Source: Rikenella sp031549665 (GTDB lineage Bacteria > Bacteroidota > Bacteroidia > Bacteroidales > Rikenellaceae). Taken from it: a stretch of DNA of 64,000 bases. Position 1 is the stretch's first letter, and each line of letters begins with the position of its first letter. Location: positions 1-64,000 of the forward strand of contig JAVBPJ010000003.1 in assembly GCA_031549665.1 (NCBI GenBank). The letters are read 5' to 3'. Shown here one piece after another: positions 55,852-64,000 of the stretch. Under the pieces are notes generated by a model, which did not search any database, was not told the origin of the DNA, and saw only the letters and a list, made by a program, of their open reading frames with translations. The translations under genes and the position numbers were made by a program.

Positions 55852-58011
55852 ATGGAGAAGATCAGAGAAGAGATCGAACGTTTGCGGAAAGCGCTCGAAC
55901 AGTTCAATTACGAATACTACGTGTTGAACGCTCCGTCGGTCGAGGACCGCCAGTACGACCTGTTGCTGGAACGCCTGGCCGCCTTGGAGCGGGAACACCC
56001 CCAGTGGGACGATCCCAATTCGCCCACCCACCGGCTGGGAAGCGACATCACGGCCTCGTTTTCGACGGTGGAACACCGTTTTCCGATGCTTTCGCTGGCC
56101 AATACCTACTCGCCCGACGAGGTGGCCGAATTTGCCGCCCGGGCCCAGCGCGACCTGGGGGTCGGGGCCCTGGATTTTTGCTGCGAGCTGAAATTCGACG
56201 GCACGGCCATCAACCTTACCTACCAGGACGGGCGTTTTGTCCGCGCCGTAACGCGGGGCGACGGCACGCGGGGCGACGACGTGTCGGCCAACGTGCGCAC
56301 CATCCGCAGCATCCCGATGCACCTGCGGGGCGATTTTCCGCCCGGGATCCTCGAAGTACGGGGCGAGATCTACCTTTCGCGCCCGCAATTCGAGCGGCTC
56401 AACGCCGAACGGATCGACCTGGGCGAGGAACCCCTCGCCAACCCGCGCAATGCCGCCGCGGGAACCCTCAAACTGCAAAACTCGGCCGTTGTGGCCGATC
56501 GCGGGCTGGAGTGCGTGCTTTACGCCGTGCAGGCTGAAAGCGACGTGGCCCCCACCCAGTACGACACCCTGTCGTGCCTGCGGAGGTGGGGCTTCAAAAC
56601 CTCGGACCACGTTGAACGCTGCCGTTCGGTAGCCGAAGTGATGGACTACATCCAACGTTGGGACAGCGGGCGCTACGCCCTTCCTTACGACACCGACGGA
56701 GCGGTCATCAAAATCGACAACCTACGCCAGCAGCGCGACCTGGGCAGCACCGCCAAGGCGCCCCGTTGGGCGGTGGCCTACAAGTTCAAAGCCGAGCAGG
56801 CCCAAACCCGCCTGCGGTCGGTCGATTTCCAGGTGGGACGCACCGGAGCCATCACCCCCGTGGCCAACCTCGACCCCGTGCTTTTGGCCGGAACCACCGT
56901 CAAACGGGCCTCGCTGCACAACGCCGAACAGATCGAACTGCTCGACATCCGCCTGGGCGATTGGGTGCGGGTGGAAAAGGGAGGCGAGATCATTCCGAAA
57001 ATCGTGGGCGTCGACCCCGCGCGCCGCTCAAAGGAGAGCGTGCCGTTCGCCTACATCGACCGCTGCCCCGAGTGCGGAACCCCCCTGGTCAAGGCCGAAG
57101 AAGAGGCCAAGCACTACTGCCCCAACGCCGCGGGTTGTCCGCCGCAAATCGTGGGCCGCATCGTCCACTTTATTTCGCGCAAGGCGATGGACATCGAGGG
57201 ACTGGGCGAAGAGACCGTGCAACTGCTTTACGACAACCGGCTGCTGCACGACGTGGCCGACCTGTACGACCTGCGGGTCGACCAACTGGTTCCGTTGGAG
57301 CGTTTGGGCGAGAAATCGGCCGAGAATATCGTGGCCAGCGTCGAACGCTCGAAAAGCGTCCCCTATGCGCGGGTGCTGTTCGCGCTCGGCATCCGCTACG
57401 TGGGTGAAACCACGGCGAAGAAACTGGCCGCCGCCATCGATTCGATCGACGGCCTGCGCACAGCCACCCTCGAACAGCTGATCGAGGTGGAAGAGGTGGG
57501 GGAACGCATCGCCCGCAGCATCATCGACTACTTTGCCGATCCGCGCAACGGCGAAATCGTCCGCCGCCTGCAAGGGGCCGGCGTGCAAACCCGGGCCATG
57601 GCCGCCGAGCGGCTCTCCGAGGCGCTGTCCGGAAAACGGATCGTGGTTTCGGGAACGTTCGAACGGTACGACCGCCAAACCCTGAAGGAACTGATCGAAC
57701 GCCACGGCGGGACGAATCAAAGCAGCGTCTCGAAAACCACCCACTACCTGCTGGCCGGAGCCGGCATGGGGCCAAAGAAGCTGGAGTCGGCCCAAAAACT
57801 GGGCGTGGAGATCATCGACGAACAACGCTTTCTGGCGCTGATCGGAACGGACGGCCATCGCCCCTCTTCGGACGGCGCGGAGGGCGCCTCCGGCGCTGAT
57901 TTCGCGGAGGCTCCCGATTCATCGCCCAACCCGCAAACCGAGGGCGATTCGACCGACGAAACGCAAAAAACCAACAATACGTTAAAAATCGAACAAGGCT
58001 CTCTTTTTTAG
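55852..58011 (+). CDS. ligA: NAD(+)-dependent DNA ligase
   Basis: 719 residues. The adenylation lysine is in Cys-Glu-Leu-Lys-Phe-Asp-Gly (about residue 122), the zinc ligands in Cys-Pro-Glu-Cys-Gly and Tyr-Cys-Pro-Asn-Ala-Ala-Gly-Cys, followed by the HhH region and a BRCT domain (Arg-Ile-Val-Val-Ser-Gly-Thr-Phe). After the BRCT a disordered tail of about 50 residues ends Glu-Gln-Gly-Ser-Leu-Phe, which fits a sliding-clamp-binding motif (Gln-x-x-Leu-Phe). It seals Okazaki fragments and repair nicks. Confidence 0.97.
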   Translation: MEKIREEIERLRKALEQFNYEYYVLNAPSVEDRQYDLLLERLAALEREHPQWDDPNSPTHRLGSDITASFSTVEHRFPMLSLANTYSPDEVAEFAARAQRDLGVGALDFCCELKFDGTAINLTYQDGRFVRAVTRGDGTRGDDVSANVRTIRSIPMHLRGDFPPGILEVRGEIYLSRPQFERLNAERIDLGEEPLANPRNAAAGTLKLQNSAVVADRGLECVLYAVQAESDVAPTQYDTLSCLRRWGFKTSDHVERCRSVAEVMDYIQRWDSGRYALPYDTDGAVIKIDNLRQQRDLGSTAKAPRWAVAYKFKAEQAQTRLRSVDFQVGRTGAITPVANLDPVLLAGTTVKRASLHNAEQIELLDIRLGDWVRVEKGGEIIPKIVGVDPARRSKESVPFAYIDRCPECGTPLVKAEEEAKHYCPNAAGCPPQIVGRIVHFISRKAMDIEGLGEETVQLLYDNRLLHDVADLYDLRVDQLVPLERLGEKSAENIVASVERSKSVPYARVLFALGIRYVGETTAKKLAAAIDSIDGLRTATLEQLIEVEEVGERIARSIIDYFADPRNGEIVRRLQGAGVQTRAMAAERLSEALSGKRIVVSGTFERYDRQTLKELIERHGGTNQSSVSKTTHYLLAGAGMGPKKLESAQKLGVEIIDEQRFLALIGTDGHRPSSDGAEGASGADFAEAPDSSPNPQTEGDSTDETQKTNNTLKIEQGSLF

Positions 58012-58023
58012 CGGAAAGAGCCC

Positions 58024-58031
58024 TACCTTTG
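58024..58031 (+). promoter_or_regulatory. -7 element TACCTTTG of dapA
   Basis: Exact box 12 bases after the ligA stop and 46 bases before the dapA ATG; a T-run about 20 bases upstream may serve as the -33 element. Confidence 0.7.
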
Positions 58032-58077
58032 CCCCTATACCGAAAAAACAACCCGTTCAATAAACCTCGAACACACT

Positions 58078-58965
58078 ATGTCGATCAATCTTCGCGGCGT
58101 CGGCGTCGCTTTGGTAACCCCCTTCACCGAACAGGGCGCGGTGGACTACCCTGCCCTTACATCGCTCGTAAACCATGTTACGGTGGCCGGCGTGGACTAC
58201 CTGGTGGTGCTTGGCACCACGGGCGAACCCGCCACCATGACCGCCGAGGAGAAACACAACGTTGTCCGCCACGTCGTTGCCCACAACATCGGCAACCTGC
58301 CCATCGTGGTGGGCATGGGAGGCAACAATACCGCCGATCTGATCCGGACGATGCAGAGTTTCGACCTCGGCGGCGTGTCGGCTCTGCTTTCCGTTACCCC
58401 CTATTACAACAAACCCAATCAGGCCGGATTGTTCGCCCATTACAGCGCCCAACTGGAGGCGGCTCCCCTGCCCGTGATCCTTTACAACGTACCCGGCCGC
58501 ACGGGGGTGAACATGCTTCCCGAAACGGTGCTGAAACTGGCCCGCGCCTACCCGAAAAAGGCGATTGCCGTGAAGGAGGCCTCCGGCATCCTGGGGCAGG
58601 CCGCCTACATCCTGCGCGACCGTCCCGAGGGCTTTTTCGTCCTTTCGGGCGACGACAACCTGGCCCTGCCGATGGTGGCGTTGGGAGGCGACGGGGTGAT
58701 CTCGGTATCGGCCAACGCGTTCCCCGATACCTTCTGCTGCATGATGCAGGCCGCTCTGTCGGGCAACCTGACCGAGGCTTCGGCCCTGAACCTGCGCCTG
58801 CACGAGGCCACCGACCTGCTTTTTGCCGAGGGAAATCCCGTTGGCGTAAAAGCGGCCCTGGCCATCAAACAAGTGATTGACAATCACCTGCGCCTGCCGC
58901 TGGTTCCGGCCAGCGAGGGGCTGGTAGCCAAACTTCGGGCGCAAATCGACCGTTTTGGTCTCTAA
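58078..58965 (+). CDS. dapA: 4-hydroxy-tetrahydrodipicolinate synthase
   Basis: 295 residues. Motifs are Gly-Thr-Thr-Gly-Glu-Pro-Ala-Thr-Met (about residues 45-53), Tyr-Asn-Val-Pro-Gly-Arg-Thr-Gly-Val-Asn (about 136-145) and the Schiff-base lysine in Ala-Val-Lys-Glu-Ala-Ser-Gly (about 164). It condenses pyruvate and aspartate semialdehyde toward diaminopimelate and lysine. It has its own promoter. Confidence 0.96.
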   Translation: MSINLRGVGVALVTPFTEQGAVDYPALTSLVNHVTVAGVDYLVVLGTTGEPATMTAEEKHNVVRHVVAHNIGNLPIVVGMGGNNTADLIRTMQSFDLGGVSALLSVTPYYNKPNQAGLFAHYSAQLEAAPLPVILYNVPGRTGVNMLPETVLKLARAYPKKAIAVKEASGILGQAAYILRDRPEGFFVLSGDDNLALPMVALGGDGVISVSANAFPDTFCCMMQAALSGNLTEASALNLRLHEATDLLFAEGNPVGVKAALAIKQVIDNHLRLPLVPASEGLVAKLRAQIDRFGL

Positions 58966-58987
58966 TATCCCCTCGGGCGGCAAAGCA

Positions 58988-59740
58988 ATGCGCAGGATCT
59001 GTTTGTTGGCGATGGTTGTTTGGGGCTGCTGTTGGCCGGCGGCGGCGCAGAATCCCTCGAAAGGGTTCGAACCGGTCGATTACTCCGCCATCGAACGTGT
59101 GGTGGGCGACCCCTCTTCCCCTTACTACTATCCCGACCTGATGCGCCGTTACGAAAAGGGCGATACCACCCTTACAGCCGCCGACTACCGGATGCTCTAC
59201 TACGGCTTCCCGTCCCGTCCCAACTACCGCCCCCTGCTGCCCGACCGCTACGCCGATAGCATTGCGACCGTTTTTAGCGGCCGCGAATCGATCGAGGCCG
59301 AGGGCTACCAGAAAATCATTCATTGGGCGCGCCTTGCGCTTCAGGACAACCCCTTCGGGATGCGGAACCTGAATCTGCTGGCCTTTGTCCACCAGACGCT
59401 GGGCGAAGAGGACCTGGCCGTCCGCCAGATGCGCAAGCTCAAAGGGGTACTCGGGGCCATTCAATCGTCGGGCGACGGTCTGAGCGAACAAACCCCCTGG
59501 TACGTAACCCACATGGACGACGCCGAGGACGTGTTGAATCTGCTGGTGCTGAAATTCGGACGGATGATCGTCCTCTCGCGCGAGGTGGTCTACGTTCCCG
59601 TAACGGGCGAACTTGCCGCGAAAGGCTACTACTTCAACTACGCCGAGATCTACAAGCGCCGGCCCGACTACCTTGACGCGACCAAGCAACCCCGTAAGCT
59701 GGAGATCAGTCCGGTACCCTCCTCTTCGCGGTATTACTAA
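58988..59740 (+). CDS. DUF4919 family secreted protein
   Basis: 250 residues from ATG 58988. A signal peptide (Arg-Arg-Ile-Cys-Leu-Leu, ending Ala-Ala-Ala-Gln) precedes the family-typical Phe-Glu-Pro-Val-Asp-Tyr-Ser-Ala-Ile-Glu and Asp-Tyr-Arg-Met-Leu-Tyr-Tyr-Gly-Phe segments. Homologues occur in Bacteroidota as uncharacterised periplasmic proteins. It follows dapA by 22 bases. Confidence 0.8.
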   Translation: MRRICLLAMVVWGCCWPAAAQNPSKGFEPVDYSAIERVVGDPSSPYYYPDLMRRYEKGDTTLTAADYRMLYYGFPSRPNYRPLLPDRYADSIATVFSGRESIEAEGYQKIIHWARLALQDNPFGMRNLNLLAFVHQTLGEEDLAVRQMRKLKGVLGAIQSSGDGLSEQTPWYVTHMDDAEDVLNLLVLKFGRMIVLSREVVYVPVTGELAAKGYYFNYAEIYKRRPDYLDATKQPRKLEISPVPSSSRYY

Positions 59741-59763
59741 CCCCCCCTCTCTCGTTTTTCCCA

Positions 59764-61146
59764 ATGATGACAACCTACGATTTGATCGTTATCGGCAGCG
59801 GCCCCGGCGGGTATGCCGCCGCCATCCGCGCCGCACAACTGGGCCTGCGGGTGGCCGTGGTCGAAAAGAACGAATTGGGCGGCACCTGCCTCAACTGGGG
59901 CTGCATTCCCACCAAGGCGCTGCTCAAGAGCGCCGAAGTGTTTCGCTACGCCTCGCACGGCGCCGACTACGGGGTCGAGACCGAAGGAGTGCGCGCCAAC
60001 CTCCCCAGGATGGTGGAACGAAGCCGCGCCGTGGCTGCGCAGATGAGCAAAGGGATCGAATTCCTGCTCAAAAAGAACAACGTCGAAGTGATCGTCGGCC
60101 ACGGGTCGCTCACCGCCCGTCCCCACGAAGTTTCGGTCGACGGAACGATCCATACGGCCCGCAACATCCTGTTGGCCACCGGGGCGCGTCCCCGCCTGCT
60201 GCCCTCGATTCCGGTGGACGGCCGCCGCGTGATCACCTCGAAAGAGGCGTTGACCCTGACCGAACTGCCCGCACGGCTGGTGGTGATCGGTTCGGGCGCC
60301 ATCGGGGCCGAATTCGCCCATTTTTTCCGGTCGCTGGGTTCGGAAGTAACCATTGTCGAGTATGCCGAAACGCTGGCCCCGTTGGAAGACGAGGAGATTT
60401 CAAAACTGCTCGAACGCGCCTTCCGGAAAGCCAAAATAGCCACTCTGACAGCCACTTCCGTAACGGCCGTTGCCGCCGACGACACGGGTTGCCGGGTAAC
60501 GGTCGAAAACAAGAAAGGAGTTTCGGAAATTGAGGCCGACGTGGTACTTTCGGCCATCGGCGTGGTAGCCAACCTGGAGGGGATCGGGCTGGAAGAGGCC
60601 GGAGTCCGCACCGAACGCGGCAAAATTCCCGTCGATCCGCACTACCGTACCAACATCGAGGGGGTGTACGCCATCGGCGACATCATCCCCACTCCCGCCC
60701 TGGCCCACGTGGCCACGGCCGAGGCGGTTCATTGCGCCGAATTCATCGCCGGAGCCGATCCGCAACCGATCGACTACCGCATCGTACCCTCGTGCATTTA
60801 CACCACCCCCGAACTCTCGTCCGTAGGGCTGACCGAAAAGCAGGCCGCCGAACAGGGCTACGAACTGCGGATCGGGCGTTTTCCCTACACCGCCTCGGGC
60901 AAGGCCACCGCTGCCGGAAACCGCGACGGCATGGTGAAGCTGATTTTCGACGCGGCCACCGACCGCCTGCTGGGGGCCCACCTGTTCGGGTTGAGCGTAA
61001 CGGAACTGATTGCCGAGCCGACCCTGGCGCTCCGCCTGGGAACAACCGCCAAGCAGCTCCTTGAAACCATCCACGCCCACCCCACCATGGCCGAAGCCCT
61101 GATGGAGGCCGCCGCCGCCGCGCACAACGAAGCGATCCACCTTTGA
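59764..61146 (+). CDS. lpdA: Dihydrolipoyl dehydrogenase
   Basis: 460 residues. The FAD site is Ile-Gly-Ser-Gly-Pro-Gly-Gly-Tyr, the redox pair is in Gly-Gly-Thr-Cys-Leu-Asn-Trp-Gly-Cys-Ile-Pro-Thr-Lys (about residues 39-51), the NAD site is Val-Ile-Gly-Ser-Gly-Ala-Ile-Gly, and the C-terminal catalytic His-Ala-His-Pro-Thr-Met-Ala-Glu. The start may be ATG 59764 or 59767. It regenerates lipoamide for 2-oxoacid dehydrogenases or the glycine system; no E1 or E2 gene is in the window. Confidence 0.95.
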   Translation: MMTTYDLIVIGSGPGGYAAAIRAAQLGLRVAVVEKNELGGTCLNWGCIPTKALLKSAEVFRYASHGADYGVETEGVRANLPRMVERSRAVAAQMSKGIEFLLKKNNVEVIVGHGSLTARPHEVSVDGTIHTARNILLATGARPRLLPSIPVDGRRVITSKEALTLTELPARLVVIGSGAIGAEFAHFFRSLGSEVTIVEYAETLAPLEDEEISKLLERAFRKAKIATLTATSVTAVAADDTGCRVTVENKKGVSEIEADVVLSAIGVVANLEGIGLEEAGVRTERGKIPVDPHYRTNIEGVYAIGDIIPTPALAHVATAEAVHCAEFIAGADPQPIDYRIVPSCIYTTPELSSVGLTEKQAAEQGYELRIGRFPYTASGKATAAGNRDGMVKLIFDAATDRLLGAHLFGLSVTELIAEPTLALRLGTTAKQLLETIHAHPTMAEALMEAAAAAHNEAIHL

Positions 61147-61174
61147 TTTTCGCCCCCCGTAAAGGGTATGGCAG

Positions 61175-61182
61175 TAGATTTG
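61175..61182 (+). promoter_or_regulatory. -7 element TAGATTTG for the outer membrane protein
   Basis: Exact box; the start codon is 52 bases downstream. Confidence 0.55.
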
Positions 61183-61234
61183 CAGGGAACAGAGTAACGC
61201 CTACTCCGTTCCCCTTTTAATTAGTTCATAAGGT

Positions 61235-62413
61235 ATGTTACGCCGTTTTATCCGATGCTCGTTTGGGTTGATGGTGCTGCTGGCCGCCGTTTCCGTTTCG
61301 GCCCGCGACAAATCGAAACCCCCGATCCACTTTAAAGATTCGCTCGACGGGGCGTTCGACTTGAGCGACTGGGTGATCAACTACAACGGATTTATTCCCC
61401 TGCCGGTGCTGATTACCGAACCGGCCGTGGGCGGATTCGGCGGTGCGCTGGCTCCGATTTTCATCAAGCAGCAGCCGCCCCGCAAGGTGAACGGCAAGCT
61501 GCACCCGATGCCTCCTAACATCACCGCCGCCGCGGGCGGATATACCCTCAACGGTTCGTGGATGGCGGGTGCGGGCCGGGTAGCCACCCTGCCCCGCTGG
61601 GGAGTGCGTTACACCGTTGGCGCCGGCTATGCGAACGTCAATCTGGACTATTACAAAACGGTCGATCTTCCCGCGCAGGGGCCGCAGGACTTTCGTTTCG
61701 GGGTCAATATCCGCACCGTGCCGGTGTATGTCGCGCTGAGCAAACTGTTCGCGGATCCGCGCTGGAGCGTGGAGCTGCACTACCTGTTCGCCCATACCGA
61801 ACTTGAACCGGAATCCTCGACGGACAACGCCTACATCAACCAGTTGATCGACCAAAAAGACTACAGCAGCAACCTCGGGGCGCTGGGACTCAAGGGCGTG
61901 TTCGATGGCAGGGACAACTTTTTTACCTCGAATCGGGGCGTGAAAACATACCTCGACTTTTCGTGGAACAACCCCGCTTTCGGCAGCGATTACCGCTATT
62001 CGCAGCTCGAAGGGGCCCTCTATTGGTACCAGCCGTTGAAGCACTGGTGGGTGTTGGGTTCGCGGTTCGATATGCAGCAGGTCTTCGGCCAGGTGCCTTT
62101 TTACGTAAAGCCGTTTCTCGATATGCGCGGGGTTCCCGCGGCCCGCTATCAGGGAAAGACCACCCTGCTGGCCGAACTCGAACAGCGGTTCGACGTGTCG
62201 CGCCGCTGGAGCCTGATTGCGCTGGTGGGAACGGGAAAGGCCTTCGACGACTACGGCCAGTTCGGATCGGCCACGTGGGTGTATAACTACGGCACGGGCA
62301 TCCGCTACCTGATTGCCCGCAAGTTGGGACTGAGGATGGGGGTCGATGTGGCGGCCAGCAACGACAGCTGGGGCTACTACGTGGTTTTTGGCAGTGCTTG
62401 GTCGAGGCAATAG
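61235..62413 (+). CDS. BamA/TamA-like outer membrane beta-barrel (no POTRA)
   Basis: 392 residues. A signal peptide (ending Val-Ser-Ala-Arg) precedes alternating beta strands consistent with a barrel. The segment Ile-Thr-Glu-Pro-Ala-Val-Gly-Gly-Phe-Gly-Gly-Ala-Leu-Ala-Pro resembles Omp85-superfamily surface antigens, while POTRA domains are absent. Gly-Tyr-Tyr-Val-Val-Phe-Gly-Ser-Ala-Trp lies at the end, and the very last residues are Ser-Arg-Gln and not the aromatic residue often seen. Function unknown. Confidence 0.8.
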   Translation: MLRRFIRCSFGLMVLLAAVSVSARDKSKPPIHFKDSLDGAFDLSDWVINYNGFIPLPVLITEPAVGGFGGALAPIFIKQQPPRKVNGKLHPMPPNITAAAGGYTLNGSWMAGAGRVATLPRWGVRYTVGAGYANVNLDYYKTVDLPAQGPQDFRFGVNIRTVPVYVALSKLFADPRWSVELHYLFAHTELEPESSTDNAYINQLIDQKDYSSNLGALGLKGVFDGRDNFFTSNRGVKTYLDFSWNNPAFGSDYRYSQLEGALYWYQPLKHWWVLGSRFDMQQVFGQVPFYVKPFLDMRGVPAARYQGKTTLLAELEQRFDVSRRWSLIALVGTGKAFDDYGQFGSATWVYNYGTGIRYLIARKLGLRMGVDVAASNDSWGYYVVFGSAWSRQ

Positions 62414-62514
62414 CTCGATGAGTTGGAAAATCGTCGAAAATACCTACCTTAGTGGCGGTGATTTTCCGAAAGGGGGTTGCCGATGAATCCAAACACTAAC
62501 CAAAACAACTGCTT

Positions 62515-63075
62515 ATGAAATTCGGAAAATTCCTCATGATCCCCGTCATTATCGCCATCCTGGCGGCATTGGTTCAAGTGGTCGACCAGCTCTTCCAAGG
62601 GGCCGGTTCGTGCGACTACTTCATCGCCGGCAGCGGCTTCGGCTGGCTGACTTTCCAGGCGTGGGCCTGCTACTTCTTCGCCGGCTGTACCCCCAAGGGC
62701 GGCCTGCAAGTGCTGGCAGCCTATCTCCTCGGGATTGGCGGTTCGATCCTGATTATCGCTTTTGCCGGATGGCTGGGTGGCCAGGGCCTGGGCTTCTGGG
62801 CCACTCCGCTCTCGTTGCTGATTCTGGTGATTCCGGTGATCTGCCTCGAACGTGTGAAGGTGATGATTCCCGCCCTGTTCGTTGGCGCGGGCGCTTTCTT
62901 CGCCATTATGACTTTCAACCCGGGCGGTCAGGCCACTTACCTGAGCGCTGCCGGCACCGAACTGATCTACTGCCTGTTGGGTCTTGCTGCCGGATGGGTA
63001 ACGGTGTTCCTGCGCGGCGGCTACGAGAAATGCGTGGCTAAGTGCGAAGCCGGTTGCGAGGCGAAAAAGAAATAG
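62515..63075 (+). CDS. DUF1097 family membrane protein
   Basis: 186 residues with about five hydrophobic helices, fitting the YcdZ-like DUF1097 family. A feature of this copy is its Cys-rich cytosolic tail, in which three cysteines are spaced regularly (Lys-Cys-Val-Ala-Lys-Cys-Glu-Ala-Gly-Cys) before Lys-Lys-Lys. The family function is unknown. It has a weak TACCTTAG box about 70 bases upstream. Confidence 0.82.
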   Translation: MKFGKFLMIPVIIAILAALVQVVDQLFQGAGSCDYFIAGSGFGWLTFQAWACYFFAGCTPKGGLQVLAAYLLGIGGSILIIAFAGWLGGQGLGFWATPLSLLILVIPVICLERVKVMIPALFVGAGAFFAIMTFNPGGQATYLSAAGTELIYCLLGLAAGWVTVFLRGGYEKCVAKCEAGCEAKKK

Positions 63076-63105
63076 TTTCCGCCAGCTCCGCGTTTGCGGT
63101 ATGAA

Positions 63106-63138
63106 AATCGAGCCGCCCCGACAGGGGGCGGCTCGATT
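63106..63138. terminator. Strong bidirectional terminator
   Basis: Stem AATCGAGCCGCCCC and its complement around a 5-base loop, followed by a TTTTT stretch. Confidence 0.85.
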
Positions 63139-63171
63139 GGTTTTTAGGGTTTGAATCGGGCGATACGCTGG

Positions 63172-63423
63172 TTATTTCCAGCGTTCGAGCCGTTTCATGT
63201 TGCGGGTAAATAGCCAGCTCAGGAATTTGGAGTAGCCGCTTTCGATCATCATTTTGCGGCAAAACTCCTGAAACTCTCCGACGGTGCCGGTAAAGGTGAA
63301 AGCTCCGTTTTGGTAGCAGTAGCTGCAATACTTGGGGTTGATCGACCCGTCGGCGTTGGTTCCGCCGCCTTGCGGATCCTTCTTCAGGGGCATTCCGCAG
63401 CTTTGACAAATGGGTTGCGCCAT
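63172..63423 (-). CDS. Zinc-ribbon protein (PF12674-type)
   Basis: 83 residues. The ribbon reads Ile-Cys-Gln-Ser-Cys-Gly-Met-Pro-Leu (residues 5-13) with Tyr-Cys-Ser-Tyr-Cys-Tyr-Gln-Asn-Gly-Ala-Phe-Thr (about 32-43), the two Cys-X2-Cys knuckles of the putative zinc ribbon family. The rest is helical. Function unknown. It starts two bases after the end of the beta-galactosidase gene. Confidence 0.82.
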   Translation of the reverse strand: MAQPICQSCGMPLKKDPQGGGTNADGSINPKYCSYCYQNGAFTFTGTVGEFQEFCRKMMIESGYSKFLSWLFTRNMKRLERWK

Positions 63424-63425
63424 GG

Positions 63426-64000
63426 TTATTCGGGTTTGAGGGTTTCTAAAATGGGCGTTTTCAGCGCGCGCAGCGAGGTGTGGCGTTTGGAGTTTTTCAT
63501 TTCGAAAATCACCACCTCGTTTTTCCCCTTATTGAGCCAGCAGCCCGGCAGGTAGAGCGTTTGCTGGGGGCCTACGCTCCAGTAGCGGCCCAGGTTGTGG
63601 CCGTTGACAAAAACGATCCCTTTTTCCCAATCGCTCATGTCCAGGAAGGTGTCGCCGACCTGTTTGAGCGAGAACGATCCCGCGTAGACCACCGGGCGGC
63701 CCGCCGTGTAGGGTGTGCCGACCCCTTCGGCCGAAAGGCGGTCCATCGGCAGCCGGACGTGTTCCCAGGGGCCTGCGATCTCGTGGCCGTCGATGCTGAC
63801 GGGAGAGATGATGCCCTTGGTGTTTCGGACAATTTCGGCGCCGTAGTTGATGCGGCCCATGTTTTCGACCAGAATTTCGAGCGTGGCGTTGAACGGAATG
63901 TCCACCGCGCAGGTGTAGCGTTTGTAGTAGCGGTTCAGTTCCCCTACCCGTTCGCCGTTCACGTACACCAGCGCGTAGTCGCGCAGGCCGGGAATTTCGA
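63426..64000 (-). CDS. GH35 beta-galactosidase, C-terminal part, 5' end outside window
   Basis: 191 codons, open to the window edge on the 5' side. The visible part is the C-terminal jelly-roll region of family 35 glycosidases: Ile-Val-Phe-Val-Asn-Gly-His-Asn-Leu-Gly-Arg-Tyr-Trp, Gly-Pro-Gln-Gln-Thr-Leu-Tyr-Leu-Pro-Gly-Cys-Trp-Leu and Asn-Glu-Val-Val-Ile-Phe-Glu. Catalytic residues lie outside the window. The enzyme probably hydrolyses terminal beta-galactose from glycans. Confidence 0.88.
   Translation of the reverse strand, partial: EIPGLRDYALVYVNGERVGELNRYYKRYTCAVDIPFNATLEILVENMGRINYGAEIVRNTKGIISPVSIDGHEIAGPWEHVRLPMDRLSAEGVGTPYTAGRPVVYAGSFSLKQVGDTFLDMSDWEKGIVFVNGHNLGRYWSVGPQQTLYLPGCWLNKGKNEVVIFEMKNSKRHTSLRALKTPILETLKPE

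Overview
The window looks like a chromosomal segment of an anaerobic, high-GC member of the Bacteroidota, order Bacteroidales. A Rikenellaceae/Alistipes-like host is my best guess from gene content, not a proven assignment. The evidence is the recurrent sigma-ABfr-type promoters (TTTG, about 20 nt, TAnnTTTG), the almost complete lack of strong Shine-Dalgarno sites, Bacteroidota families (DUF4254, DUF4919, S46 peptidase, DUF4369/TlpA-like protein, DUF1254/DUF1214 lipoproteins), a lysine-type SerA, a PPi-type phosphofructokinase, and ferredoxin-linked 2-oxoacid oxidoreductase, flavodiiron and [FeFe] hydrogenase genes.

Layout. 1-3.3 kb: three tandem DUF1254/DUF1214 exported paralogues. 3.5-5.5 kb: a secreted protein, a methyltransferase and a small lipoprotein. 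5.6-6.9 kb: an AT-rich STAS/GHKL-ATPase/DUF4325 gene. 7.0-9.4 kb: copper ATPase plus a metal-binding partner. 9.4-9.8 kb: tRNA-Pro(TGG) with a 30-bp att-like direct repeat of its 3' end. 9.8-13.3 kb: HisN-like phosphatase, queE, hpt, purE and a ZIP transporter. 13.5-16.2 kb: a four-subunit 2-oxoacid:ferredoxin oxidoreductase operon. 16.3-19.6 kb: serC-serA-DUF1015. 19.7-23.3 kb: MATE, yicC, gmk and a nadD-TPR fusion. 23.5-24.7 kb: a thioredoxin-like protein. 24.9-29.3 kb: a tight five-gene unit (PqqD-like, NTP_transf_5 nucleotidyltransferase, ABC exporter, HPr-kinase-like, S26-type peptidase) that resembles the tailoring and export part of a RiPP system but has no visible precursor or cyclase. 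29.3-35.8 kb: peptidases, Maf, FAH-family, trmD and MBL hydrolase. 35.8-42.6 kb: rlmD, mnmD, cdd, RluA, prs, engB, MATE and OsmC. 42.7-43.6 kb: an AT-rich EVE-HNH modification-dependent nuclease. 43.6-46.3 kb: glucosaminidase, DUF4254 and a GT9 glycosyltransferase. 46.2-48.3 kb: an AT-rich island bounded by a 118-bp duplication of the GT9 3' end, followed by a structured RNA with its own promoter and terminator. 48.4-50.7 kb: phosphofructokinase and aldolase. 50.8-55.7 kb: a redox block (thioesterase, flavodiiron protein, [FeFe] hydrogenase, 2Fe-2S ferredoxin, SpoIIE-tail fragment, two CDGSH proteins). 55.8-64 kb: ligA, dapA, DUF4919, lpd, an outer-membrane barrel, DUF1097, a zinc ribbon and the C-terminal part of a GH35 beta-galactosidase.

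Most of the window is core metabolism, nucleotide synthesis and RNA modification. The accessory material is concentrated in small AT-rich inserts: the STAS/ATPase gene, the EVE-HNH gene and the 46.3-48.3 kb island. The most promising uncharacterised items are the RiPP-like five-gene unit, the GT9 3'-end duplication with its cargo, and the structured RNA at 47.9-48.0 kb. No CRISPR array, transposase, integrase or rRNA gene was seen.
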